NCBI GenBank assembly: GCA_002453475.1
Contig: DKGY01000025.1
Coordinates: 10,504-26,854 of the forward strand
Source of the DNA: Clostridium sp. UBA6758
GTDB taxonomy: Bacteria; Bacillota; Clostridia; Clostridiales; Clostridiaceae
Reading direction: 5' to 3'
DNA length: 16,351 nt
Part shown: positions 1 to 7,264 of the stretch, in pieces
How the letters are laid out: each line of letters opens with the position of its first letter
Position numbering within the stretch: the stretch's first letter is position 1
Notes under the pieces: generated by a model
Told to the model about the DNA's origin: nothing
Seen by the model: only the letters and a program-made list of their open reading frames with translations
Databases searched by the model: none
Made by a program: the position numbers and the translations under genes

Positions 1-849
1 AGTATAATAATCCAATCCTCTAGTTATTTTAAAGTCAATTACATAATTTTTATCTGGAATTCCAAAGGCTTTTATATATTTATTTACAGTCTCTAATTCT
101 TCAACCCCTTCTAGAAATCTTTCGTGAGCCACTGTACTATTTTTCAAGAACTGAATTTTCTCCTCATTGCTACCTTCTACGGTTATAAATTTTATAACCT
201 TATCTATTCCTTCGCTAGTTTTTATATATTCCTCTAGTTCTTCTCTGACCTTTACCTCTCCAATTTTTTCAATCTTATCTACAACTCTTAATACCTCAAT
301 ATAATTATCTATATCTAAGCTTCTTAAAAATCCATCTAGGATTTTTCTATTGTTAATTCTTATTTTAAAATTATCAAAACCTAATTCTTTAAATATTTTA
401 TATATAGTACTAGGAATTTGAGCATCATTGACTATACTTAATGCTCCATTACCAATGACATCTACATCACATTGATAAAATTCTCTAAATCTACCCCTTT
501 GATTCCTCTCACCTCTATAAACTTTTCCAATTTGATATCTTTTAAAGGGAAAAGCTATTTCTTCCATGTGTTGAGCTACATAACGTGCCAGAGGTACTGT
601 TAAGTCAAATCTTAATGCCATCTCTGTGCTACCCTTAGTTAAAGTATAAATTTGTTTTTCTGTATCTCCACCAGTTTTAGCAAGTAATACTTCACTTTTT
701 TCAATTATAGGAGTGTCAATAGGTAGAAATCCAAAGGACTCATAATTTCTTCTAATGACATCGTAAACATTATTAAAGGCTACTTGCTCTCTTGGAGTAA
801 GCTCCATAAATCCTGGCAATATACTAGGCTTTGTTATTTTTGTACTCAT
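1..849 (-). CDS. hisS: Histidyl-tRNA synthetase, N-terminal part (3' end beyond the window)
   Basis: Class II aminoacyl-tRNA synthetase that charges tRNA-His in the cytoplasm. I translated 283 codons from the reverse strand; the frame runs off the window at base 1. Visible: the substrate motif RFDLTVPLARY (residues 80-90), the motif 2 region with YRGE (111-114) and GRFREFYQCD (119-128), and GLDYYT at the cut edge, the start of the histidine-binding GLDYYTG loop. The N-terminus reads SILPGFMELTPREQ rather than the more usual GTKD-type start; I recall this variant from a group of Firmicute HisS-like proteins. The ATG at 849 has an AAGGAG site 8 nt upstream. About 68 nt before it lies a strong terminator, so expression may be controlled by attenuation. 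The catalytic C-terminal part and anticodon-binding domain are not in view, so a HisZ-like paralogue is not strictly excluded. Confidence 0.93.
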   Translation of the reverse strand, partial: MSTKITKPSILPGFMELTPREQVAFNNVYDVIRRNYESFGFLPIDTPIIEKSEVLLAKTGGDTEKQIYTLTKGSTEMALRFDLTVPLARYVAQHMEEIAFPFKRYQIGKVYRGERNQRGRFREFYQCDVDVIGNGALSIVNDAQIPSTIYKIFKELGFDNFKIRINNRKILDGFLRSLDIDNYIEVLRVVDKIEKIGEVKVREELEEYIKTSEGIDKVIKFITVEGSNEEKIQFLKNSTVAHERFLEGVEELETVNKYIKAFGIPDKNYVIDFKITRGLDYYT

Positions 850-916
850 ATCAATCTCTCCTTAATTTATATAACTTATATGATATTCATCCGAAAATCT
901 GAAACTTTCATATTAT

Positions 917-953
917 AAAAAAATCTCTAAAGACAACTAGTATCCTTAGAGAT
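917..953 (-). terminator. Intrinsic terminator in the hisS leader
   Basis: On the minus strand a 12-bp stem (arms 942-953 and 923-934, with two G-U pairs) closes a 7-nt loop and is followed by seven T residues. It lies between the peptidase gene and hisS, about 70 nt before the hisS start. It could end the upstream transcript or act as a hisS attenuator; the structured RNA just before it favours the second. Confidence 0.8.
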
Positions 954-1126
954 ATAAAACTCAATAGCTCCATAGATACATTTGCCTTCGCACAAATAGG
1001 CCTTATCTATGGCTTAATTTTAAAACCATAATTATAAGACCTTGCATCTATGATGATGTTCATATTTTCTATTTGATAAGTATTTCACTACAACCATCTC
1101 CTATGTAAATAAATCCTATTATAAAC
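919..1126 (-). ncRNA. Structured leader RNA of unknown class upstream of hisS
   Basis: About 200 nt without an ORF, running from a promoter-like site to a strong terminator. Two helices compete. One pairs 1004-1012 with 970-978 (9 bp, CCATAGATA type) and encloses an ATTTG/CAAAT hairpin. The other pairs 1034-1042 with 998-1006 (9 bp, one G-U). They share 1004-1006, so they exclude each other, as expected of a switch. I looked for the T-box consensus (GGGTGGAACCGCG type) expected before an aminoacyl-tRNA synthetase gene and did not find it. SAM, c-di-GMP-I, TPP, lysine, glycine and purine consensus elements are also absent. It could instead be a free small RNA, or simply the 3' region of the peptidase transcript. 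Confidence 0.4.
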
Positions 1127-1155
1127 AATTTATCATTATATATATTTCATGTCAA
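1127..1155 (-). promoter_or_regulatory. Possible promoter for the hisS leader
   Basis: Minus strand: a perfect -35 TTGACA (1150-1155), a 17-nt spacer, then TAAATT (1127-1132) as a poor -10. A consensus TATAAT at 1118-1123 lies too far from this -35 but could serve with another. It sits just after the peptidase stop codon, so hisS could be transcribed separately. Confidence 0.45.
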
Positions 1156-1199
1156 TAATTTTAGATGACTTATACTTTAATTCTAATCTGATCCCCTCA

Positions 1200-2261
1200 T
1201 TATAATCCTAATGATTTGGATAATCCTTCTATTCTATTTCCATTTCGTCCAACAACAGTTTCAGCAGTAATTAGAGAGTTTAGAACTGACTCTTCTACAG
1301 CTTCTGCAGATGCTCTAAAAAAGAAATCAATATAATTTTCATTAATCATTTTAACTTCACTAGTTACACTTTCCTCATAATGTTTAATTTTATTTGCTGT
1401 ACTAAAAGCAATTACTACATCCCCGCTTCCATTGCCAAGATAAGATCCTAATCTAGTTATTCCTACAACACTTCTCTTAGCTACTCTTTTCAACTGTCTT
1501 GGGGATAGTGGAGCATCTGTAGCTAAAATCATCATAATAGATCCTTTTTCTAAATTGTCTATATCACAGCTTTTATTATTTATACTTAAACTTTTGTTAT
1601 TCTCATATAACATGGCTTTAATATCATTGTTATTAAGTATAAAATCTTCCTTTATTCCAAAATTCGATAGTACCAATGCACCTAATGTATATTCTTCATC
1701 TTTAATATTTATCTTTCTAGAAGAAGATCCTATACCGCCCTTATACCCAAAGCAACTCATTCCAGTTCCAGCTCCTACTGCTCCTTCCAAAAAATCTACA
1801 GATGCATTATTAATACTTTTAAATACGTGTTCTTCTTTAACATGAAGTCCTCTAATATCATTTAAAAATCCATCATTACATTCTCCAACTATAGGGTTAA
1901 TAGTTCCAGTTTCGACACCTATATCAGTATTTAATGAAAGCATATATCTAACTAATCCTTGACTTACTATTCCTACATTTAAAGTATTTGTAAGCATAAT
2001 TGGTGTTTCGATTGTTCCAAGCTCCTCTAATTGCATGGTTCCTACAGTTTTTCCAAAACCATTTATTACATGAATAGCTCCATATACTTTATCTTTGAAC
2101 ATATTTCCATCATGAGGTAATATGGCTGTTACTCCTGTGTTTACGTCTCCATCTCTTAATGTGACATGACCTACCTTTACTCCTTTTACATCAGTAATTT
2201 TATTCCTTTCACCCGTTTGTAATTTTCCTACATTGACTCCATAATCTCTAATTCTCTTCAT
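1200..2261 (-). CDS. P1 family (S58, DmpA-type) peptidase
   Basis: Predicted aminopeptidase/esterase of the DmpA family, an N-terminal nucleophile enzyme that cuts itself in two to expose a catalytic Ser. At 353 residues it has the usual length. Visible: the opening ITDVKGVKVGHVT (22-34), TNTLNVG (91-97), and GMSCFGYKGGIGSSSR (167-182), where cleavage would fall between Gly178 and Ser179. Also visible is the conserved stretch ATDAPLSPRQLKRVAKRS (about 246-263). No signal peptide is seen, so it is probably cytoplasmic. The ATG at 2261 has AGGAGG 7 nt upstream. It is divergent from the DUF1659 gene and upstream of hisS on the same strand, with no convincing terminator of its own before the hisS leader. 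The natural substrate cannot be told; relatives act on D- or L-aminopeptide amides or beta-peptides. Confidence 0.9.
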   Translation of the reverse strand: MKRIRDYGVNVGKLQTGERNKITDVKGVKVGHVTLRDGDVNTGVTAILPHDGNMFKDKVYGAIHVINGFGKTVGTMQLEELGTIETPIMLTNTLNVGIVSQGLVRYMLSLNTDIGVETGTINPIVGECNDGFLNDIRGLHVKEEHVFKSINNASVDFLEGAVGAGTGMSCFGYKGGIGSSSRKINIKDEEYTLGALVLSNFGIKEDFILNNNDIKAMLYENNKSLSINNKSCDIDNLEKGSIMMILATDAPLSPRQLKRVAKRSVVGITRLGSYLGNGSGDVVIAFSTANKIKHYEESVTSEVKMINENYIDFFFRASAEAVEESVLNSLITAETVVGRNGNRIEGLSKSLGL

Positions 2262-2363
2262 TATTTCCTCCTAAATTTAAACAACTTATAATTAATAAAT
2301 CTCTATACTTATCTATATATTTTTAGATTGTGGCTTATAAAATATTCATCTTCTTAATCTTAC

Positions 2364-2369
2364 TATAAT
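2364..2369 (+). promoter_or_regulatory. Possible -10 element for the DUF1659-DUF2922 pair
   Basis: A perfect TATAAT lies 85 nt before the DUF1659 start codon. No good -35 is seen at 16-18 nt, so this is weak support. Confidence 0.25.
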
Positions 2370-2453
2370 ATCTTCTTAAATCTCCAAAACTTTATAAATA
2401 TTTTCCACTTTTATCTTCAATAATATATATGTTCTTTGAAAGGGGTTGATACT

Positions 2454-2678
2454 ATGGCAATAACAAATACTAAAAATAATACAGCCTTAGTTATTAAATA
2501 TATAAAGGGTCAAAACCAGGATGGTAGTCCTAAAATTCAAAGTCAAAAGTTTTCAAAAGTAAGTGGAACTGCTACTGATGAAGAAATCTATAATTTGGGT
2601 GTAGTTATTGGATCTATACTAATAAGTGAACCTACAGAAATTAAAAAACTAGATGATTATACTTTAAATGAAGGCTAA
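2454..2678 (+). CDS. DUF1659 domain protein
   Basis: A 74-residue soluble protein matching the short DUF1659 family of Firmicutes. It has an LVIKYIKGQNQDGSPKIQSQ-type strand pair at the start and a D-E-E-I-Y-N-L-G-V-V-I-G helix (about residues 45-56). No membrane segment or signal is visible. I place the start at ATG 2454 because AAAGGGG lies 8 nt upstream; the longer reading from TTG at 2436 would put the ribosome site inside the gene. The next gene, 58 nt downstream, is DUF2922, a pairing often seen in clostridia and bacilli. The molecular role of both families is unknown to me. Confidence 0.85.
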   Translation: MAITNTKNNTALVIKYIKGQNQDGSPKIQSQKFSKVSGTATDEEIYNLGVVIGSILISEPTEIKKLDDYTLNEG

Positions 2679-2736
2679 GGATAAAAATTATCTATTCACT
2701 CATAATTATAATTCTAAAAAATAAGGAGGACTAATA

Positions 2737-2958
2737 ATGGAAAAGAAATTAGTTATGACCTTTAAAGATGAAACAGAAAATAAATTTAACCTTACAGTAA
2801 ACTCTGTTAAGGATGGTATATCACTTACCGAAATCAAAAATATAATGGACTATATTATATCCACTGGAATATTTAAAAGCAAAAATGGAAAATTAGTTTC
2901 TAAAACCGCTGCTATAACTATAGATACTAGCACCACTGAACATGAAATAGGAAACTAG
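2737..2958 (+). CDS. DUF2922 domain protein
   Basis: A 73-residue protein fitting DUF2922: an opening KKLVMTFKDETENKFNLTV strand pattern, a central helix around LTEIKNIMDYIISTGIF (residues 30-46) and a C-terminal AAITIDTSTTEHEI stretch. A strong AAGGAGG lies before the ATG at 2737. It is probably co-transcribed with the DUF1659 gene 58 nt upstream, and a terminator begins right at its stop codon. Function unknown; similar shape and size suggest that the two proteins may interact (inference). Confidence 0.85.
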   Translation: MEKKLVMTFKDETENKFNLTVNSVKDGISLTEIKNIMDYIISTGIFKSKNGKLVSKTAAITIDTSTTEHEIGN

Positions 2959-2986
2959 AAAGGGAGTGATAAACACTCCCTTTTTT
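2959..2986 (+). terminator. Intrinsic terminator after the DUF2922 gene
   Basis: Arms AAAGGGAGTG (2959-2968) and CACTCCCTTT, a 5-nt loop and a run of T residues to 2986. It is a strong plus-strand terminator between converging genes; its minus-strand T tract is poor, so it is less suited to lysA. Confidence 0.92.
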
Positions 2987-3033
2987 ATATTTTCCTCTCA
3001 CCTATCTATCTTGTTATAAGCTAAAATTTATTA

Positions 3034-4341
3034 CTATATAATATATAAATCTAATTCATTTCTTAACATATCTTCGTAGGTTTCTCTTTTACATATGAGC
3101 CTTGGTCCTAATTTTCCTACTAAAACTACTGGTGCTTTAGGAATTTTATTATAATTACTACTCATAGAATAGCAATAAGCTCCCGTAGAAAGCACTGCTA
3201 ATATATCACCTTTTTTAACCATTGGAAGACTTATATCATTTATTAGTACATCCCCAGATTCACAGCATTTACCAGAAATCGTAACTAAAGTTTCTTCGTT
3301 GTTTTCTACATTATTAGCTATTAACCCTTGATACTGTGCACTATATAGTGATGGTCTTATATTATCTGTCATTCCACCATCTACAGATACATATTTTTTA
3401 ATATTAGGAATTTCTTTGACTCCTCCAATAGTATATAAAGTAATCCCACTATTTCCCACTATACTTCTACCTGGTTCTATTATTATATCTGGAGTTTTCA
3501 TCTGTAGTTTTCTACTACAAACTTCTACTTCATTTAAAATTCCAGAGCAGTATTCCTCTATAGTTTTTGGATCGTCACCTTCACCATAATATATACCAAA
3601 ACCTCCACCTAGGTTAAGTTCCGTCATATTGATTTCAAAATGATTATTAATGCTATTCATTAAATTCATCATAACCCTTACAGCTTCTTTATACGGTTCT
3701 ATATCAAATATTTGCGAACCTATATGACAATGAAGTCCTTTTAAATTAATATTTTCAAGTTCACTTATTGTCTTTACTACTCTAAATATATTGTCTTCTA
3801 AAAGAGTAAATCCAAACTTAGAATCAATCTGTCCAGTTTTGATATATTCATGAGTATGTGCCTCAATTCCTGGAATTATTCTAAGTAATATATCTTGAGT
3901 TTTTCCATAAACTTCACATATATTATTAATATTCTCTAACTCTATCATATTGTCCACAATAAAGGTCCCAACCCCCGCTTTTATTCCTAGTTTTATCTCT
4001 TCAATAGTTTTATTATTTCCATGAAAATATACCTTATCCATAGGGAATTCACTGACTATAGCAGTGTAAACTTCTCCTCCTGATACCACATCAAGGCATA
4101 AGCCTTCATTCTTCACAATTTGAACGATAGCCTTAGTTAAAAATGCCTTTCCAGCATAGGCTACTTTGTTATTGCTTCCTTTAGTCTCCATAGCTTTCAT
4201 ATATCTTCTACAATTACCTCTAATTTGCTCTTCATCCATGACATAAAGAGGAGTTCCAAATTTCTTAACTAGCTCTAAAGTATTAATTTCACCCACAAAA
4301 AGATTGTTTTCTCTAACGTTTATTGTTCCAAATAAGTTCAT
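3034..4341 (-). CDS. lysA: Diaminopimelate decarboxylase
   Basis: Last step of lysine synthesis: decarboxylates meso-diaminopimelate to L-lysine with pyridoxal phosphate, in the cytoplasm. At 435 residues it has the typical length. Fold III decarboxylase marks: PLP lysine K65 in AYAGKAFL, HCHIGSQ (204-210), the phosphate-binding GGGFG (245-249), EPGRS (289-293), the active-site CESGD (360-364) and GAYCYSMSSNYN (387-398) near the C-terminus. The ATG at 4341 has AAAGGAG 9 nt upstream. The gene stands alone, and the lysine riboswitch with terminator just upstream confirms the lysine role independently of the protein motifs. Expression should fall when lysine is plentiful. Confidence 0.97.
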   Translation of the reverse strand: MNLFGTINVRENNLFVGEINTLELVKKFGTPLYVMDEEQIRGNCRRYMKAMETKGSNNKVAYAGKAFLTKAIVQIVKNEGLCLDVVSGGEVYTAIVSEFPMDKVYFHGNNKTIEEIKLGIKAGVGTFIVDNMIELENINNICEVYGKTQDILLRIIPGIEAHTHEYIKTGQIDSKFGFTLLEDNIFRVVKTISELENINLKGLHCHIGSQIFDIEPYKEAVRVMMNLMNSINNHFEINMTELNLGGGFGIYYGEGDDPKTIEEYCSGILNEVEVCSRKLQMKTPDIIIEPGRSIVGNSGITLYTIGGVKEIPNIKKYVSVDGGMTDNIRPSLYSAQYQGLIANNVENNEETLVTISGKCCESGDVLINDISLPMVKKGDILAVLSTGAYCYSMSSNYNKIPKAPVVLVGKLGPRLICKRETYEDMLRNELDLYII

Positions 4342-4415
4342 AGTAAATTCTCCTTTCAGCTCCCCACTATAAGTTTATGAGAGTAATATTTATTTGGGTA
4401 CTTATGTACCAAAAT

Positions 4416-4449
4416 AAAAAAAGCGGACAAAGGAACACCCTTGTCACGC
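4416..4449 (-). terminator. Attenuator terminator of the lysine riboswitch
   Basis: Minus strand: a GC-rich hairpin (outer GCG/CGC pair, 10 paired bases, one bulge per side, loop GTGTT) followed by seven T residues. A competing antiterminator is visible: GGTGTT in the terminator loop and arm (4434-4439) is complementary to AACACC at 4477-4482, just after the aptamer. Lysine binding should free the terminator and stop transcription before lysA. Confidence 0.88.
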
Positions 4450-4486
4450 CCAGATTAATTCACTATGAACATAACAGGTGTTACTT

Positions 4487-4650
4487 TGTAGCTCTCCACT
4501 ATTTTCATAGTGGCAGTATAGCACATATTTTGTACTATCCCAGAGAATATCCTTGCCAGGTTATTCTCTTCGGCCTTTCTCCCCTTTCTTCTTGTATCAA
4601 CGTGTGCCCACTTCTCAAGAATACTATTGGTAAAAGCTCCTCTACCCTAA
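4487..4650 (-). promoter_or_regulatory. Lysine riboswitch aptamer (L box) controlling lysA
   Basis: Read on the minus strand, the region carries the L-box order of motifs. A 5' GGGTAGAGGAGC begins near 4647 and is followed by an AATAGTAT element. Next come GGGGAGAAAGGCCGAAG, a long AGAGAATA/TATTCTCT arm and a GGGATAGTAC...GTGCTATACTGCC arm. A CCACTAT-GAAA-ATAGTGG hairpin follows, and the closing GGAGAGCTAC returns to the first strand. Lysine binding to such RNAs favours termination of transcription. Exact ends are approximate. Confidence 0.93.
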
Positions 4651-4663
4651 ATAACATCTCTAA

Positions 4664-4669
4664 ATTATA
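4664..4669 (-). promoter_or_regulatory. Probable -10 element of the lysA leader promoter
   Basis: TATAAT on the minus strand, about 15 nt before the riboswitch begins, which is the right place for the start of the leader. No good -35 is visible. From here to the promoter at 4846 I see nothing else (AT-rich, no ORF or clear hairpin). Confidence 0.5.
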
Positions 4670-4845
4670 TAAGTTTAATTTTAATACTTATTGGGATAAA
4701 TATTTTAATTTTCTTAATAATATAGTACTAAACAAACATAGTCAATATTTATTTTATATATTTTTTAATGCAACGTATACATTTTAAATTTTTAAACTTA
4801 TTTTATGCTCCTTTTCTTATTTTTTGTAATTATTACTTTATTTTC

Positions 4846-4874
4846 TTGATAAAATTCATAATTAATCATATAAT
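4846..4874 (+). promoter_or_regulatory. Sigma-A type promoter for the DUF3784 gene
   Basis: TTGATA (4846-4851), a 17-nt spacer and a perfect TATAAT (4869-4874), 47 nt before the start codon. Confidence 0.75.
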
Positions 4875-4921
4875 TTGTATATAATATTATATAGCCTATA
4901 TTAAAATTAGGAGGTATCTCT

Positions 4922-5656
4922 ATGGGAATAAATATTGTCCTTTTAATTATTGCATCTTTATTCTTTGCTGTTGGAATATGCATTAATAAGTTAAAATGGT
5001 ATTGGTTAATCTCAGGATACAACACTATGAGTAAAGAGGAAAAATCAAATGTAGAAATTGAAGCCTTAGGAAAGTATATGAGTAAAATATTCTTCTTAAT
5101 ATCAATTATAAACATTATAGGATTTCTATTAAATTGTTTTTTTAATATTTCTTTAGCTATTTTTATAGTTCTAACTGTAATTATACTGCTGTACTCTATT
5201 TATTATTGCCAACGCTTTGACCATAATCCTGGCTCTAGCAAAGAAACAAAAATCGTATTAGCAGTAGTAATAGTTATTATGCTAATAACTACTATACCTA
5301 TAATAGCTATTAGCTACTCCCCTACTAAAATTACCATAACTGATGCTTCTATAAAAATCTCTAGTGGAGCTAATGCTTCCATTTCGAGAGATAAGGTAAA
5401 AAGTATTTCCTTAGTAGATGAAATGCCTAAAATTCTTATCAGGACTGGTGGCATAGGTATGGGAAGAATTCAAAAGGGAAATTATAATCTAGAAGGAGAT
5501 ATAGGTGCTAAATTATTTTTAGCTAGTAAAGAAGGTCCTTTCATTGAAATTACTGTAGACTCAAAGCCTTCTATTTACTATATTAATTATAAAGATAAAG
5601 AAATCACTAAAACAACCTATGAGGATATCATAAAAAAATTGGATTTAGATAAATAA
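4922..5656 (+). CDS. Membrane protein: DUF3784 N-terminus plus PH-like domain
   Basis: A 244-residue predicted membrane protein. The N-terminus has a hydrophobic helix (about 3-20) followed by the DUF3784 signature WYWLISGYNTMSKEEK (26-41). Helices follow at about 54-73, 77-95 and 110-132. From about 135 to the end it is soluble, with a strand-rich pattern including IKISSG, LVDEMPKILIRTGGIGMGRI (164-183) and KGNYNLEG (185-192). This matches what I know of small bacterial PH-like domains (bPH_5 type). The domain probably sits at the membrane surface. The ATG at 4922 has AGGAGGT upstream, and its own promoter and terminator flank it, so it is a single-gene unit. Function unknown. Confidence 0.8.
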   Translation: MGINIVLLIIASLFFAVGICINKLKWYWLISGYNTMSKEEKSNVEIEALGKYMSKIFFLISIINIIGFLLNCFFNISLAIFIVLTVIILLYSIYYCQRFDHNPGSSKETKIVLAVVIVIMLITTIPIIAISYSPTKITITDASIKISSGANASISRDKVKSISLVDEMPKILIRTGGIGMGRIQKGNYNLEGDIGAKLFLASKEGPFIEITVDSKPSIYYINYKDKEITKTTYEDIIKKLDLDK

Positions 5657-5684
5657 AAGGAGGTCTCTCAACGAACCTCCTTTT
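5655..5684. terminator. Bidirectional terminator between converging genes
   Basis: A 10-bp stem, AAAAGGAGGT with ACCTCCTTTT, starting at the plus-gene stop codon and ending 6 nt before the stop of the oxidoreductase gene. T-rich tails exist in both directions, so it can serve both genes. Confidence 0.88.
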
Positions 5685-5689
5685 CTATG

Positions 5690-6979
5690 TCATATTAAAC
5701 TATTTATAGCCTCTTCAATATTTATAGATTCTCCTTTAATTCTTGATTCTTCTGCTAACAAGGCTATAACATGACTTTCTATAGATACTCTTCCTGTGGT
5801 ATATCTTTTTTCTACCTTATCAGTTTTAACCAAGTCTAAGAAATCTCTCATTATACCGCTATCTCCACCGCCATGTCCACTGCCTGGCTCCTTTACATCA
5901 ATTACTTTTATACTATCATTTCTAAAATCATAGATTTCAATTTTATTAGTTTCAGTGTTAGCTCTAACTTCTCCATGGGTTCCCATAAATCTTGTAATTC
6001 TAGAAACCTTTCCTGTGAAAGCAGTCATAGTAAAGGCTACTGTAACACCATTTTTAAAATTCAAACTAATTACTTGATTATCTACTACATTATTATCACA
6101 GTAGTAAACGCATCTTCCATAAGGACCTTCCTTTAATGCTCTTGTGATGCCTTCTCTTGATAAGTCTTCTGTTATAGTACTAGCTGGCCAATGTCTTGTA
6201 GATGTAGTATTAGAGTCTTGTTTAGATGTATCTTGGATACATTTAAAATAAATCTTTCTTGCATCATATGGACAATCTTCAATATCACAGTCTAAACATT
6301 TCTTAGCTGCTCCCTTTGGTGCACACTCTGATTTAAAGTGTTTTATACTACCATAAGATACAAGAGATTCACAGGTGCTATTTACATACCAATACATAAG
6401 GTCTAAATCATGACAACATTTAGCAAGAATCATTGGAGCAGATTCTTCTTTATTTCTCCAATTTCCTCTTACAAAACTATGAGCTTGATGGTAATATCCA
6501 ACATTTTCTATATGCTGAATTGTAACAAGTTCGCCTATTTCTTTACTATCTAGAATTCTTTTCAATTCATTAAAAAACTCAGTATATCTAAGGACATGAC
6601 ATACTAACAGATGACAGTTCTTTTCCTCTGATTTATTTACCATATCTATACATTCTTTTAAATCTGGTGACATAGGCTTTTCTAAAAGAACATGATATCC
6701 AAGTTCTAAAGCCTTCATCGTTGGTTCATAATGCATTCTATCCTGTGTTGAAACAATTGCCACATCTCCAACTTTACCAATATTTAAAGCTTGTTCCCAT
6801 GATAAAAATACGAGTTCGTCTTCTAGCGCAAACATTCTTTTAATATTTTCTCTTCTCTCTTTAATAGGCTCTGCTATAGCAACAATTTCTACTTCATCTT
6901 TATGATTTTTTATGTAGTTAGCATAAATTGCTCCCCTATCTCCCGCACCTAATAACACAACTTTAATCTTTTCTCTCAT
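5690..6979 (-). CDS. Gfo/Idh/MocA family NAD(P)-dependent oxidoreductase with Cys cluster
   Basis: A 429-residue predicted dehydrogenase acting on a sugar, inositol or similar polyol. The Rossmann part opens with VVLLGAGDRG (nucleotide-binding turn at about 11-16), followed by the family EKP motif (100-102), whose Lys is catalytic in relatives. The substrate-side motif AKCCHDLDLMYWY follows (186-198). An insert holds five cysteines (219, 228, 231, 236, 247) spaced C-X8-C-X2-C-X4-C-X10-C, followed by several charged residues; similar inserts occur in some Firmicute members and could bind a metal. I start at ATG 6979 because AAGGGGG lies 8 nt upstream; earlier in-frame codons have no usable site. 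It is a single gene, and no sugar transporter or kinase adjoins it, so the substrate cannot be named. Confidence 0.88.
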   Translation of the reverse strand: MREKIKVVLLGAGDRGAIYANYIKNHKDEVEIVAIAEPIKERRENIKRMFALEDELVFLSWEQALNIGKVGDVAIVSTQDRMHYEPTMKALELGYHVLLEKPMSPDLKECIDMVNKSEEKNCHLLVCHVLRYTEFFNELKRILDSKEIGELVTIQHIENVGYYHQAHSFVRGNWRNKEESAPMILAKCCHDLDLMYWYVNSTCESLVSYGSIKHFKSECAPKGAAKKCLDCDIEDCPYDARKIYFKCIQDTSKQDSNTTSTRHWPASTITEDLSREGITRALKEGPYGRCVYYCDNNVVDNQVISLNFKNGVTVAFTMTAFTGKVSRITRFMGTHGEVRANTETNKIEIYDFRNDSIKVIDVKEPGSGHGGGDSGIMRDFLDLVKTDKVEKRYTTGRVSIESHVIALLAEESRIKGESINIEEAINSLI

Positions 6980-7042
6980 TGACATATCCCCCTTATGTAT
7001 AATTAAAGAAATTATTATATATAACAATAATAAATCAACTTC

Positions 7043-7065
7043 TTACTACTGTCTACAAGTAGTAA
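7043..7065. repeat. Inverted repeat, possible operator for the oxidoreductase gene
   Basis: Perfect 8-bp arms TTACTACT and AGTAGTAA around a 7-nt spacer, 64 nt before the oxidoreductase start codon and within its likely promoter. The size and spacing fit a dimeric repressor site, though it could also be a short RNA hairpin. Confidence 0.5.
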
Positions 7066-7264
7066 TATATAATATTTATACCTAATATTGGATATTATTA
7101 TTTAACATTTTATTATGTATTTTTATAAATATTAAACTTGATTAAGTTAGAAATCTAATTTTAAATTTATTTGTTTAGAAACTAAGTATTAGGTAATAAT
7201 ACCAGTCTACTCGATTAATAGTTCCATATTAATTAACTCTCTCCCTTCTCCAAATATAAGAAAG

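Noticed and set aside
850..1199. T-box riboswitch for hisS
   Set aside because: Expected from the gene, but the conserved T-box sequence and the usual stem I motifs could not be found on the minus strand.
1555..1845. 96-codon plus-strand ORF
   Set aside because: Antisense to the S58 peptidase, including its catalytic region; no ribosome site.
4377..4787. 136-codon plus-strand ORF
   Set aside because: It runs antisense across the lysine riboswitch and its terminator, has no ribosome site and reads as low-complexity AT-rich sequence at its end.
4798..5115. 105-codon minus-strand ORF
   Set aside because: It overlaps the promoter and first third of the DUF3784 gene on the opposite strand and lacks a Shine-Dalgarno site.
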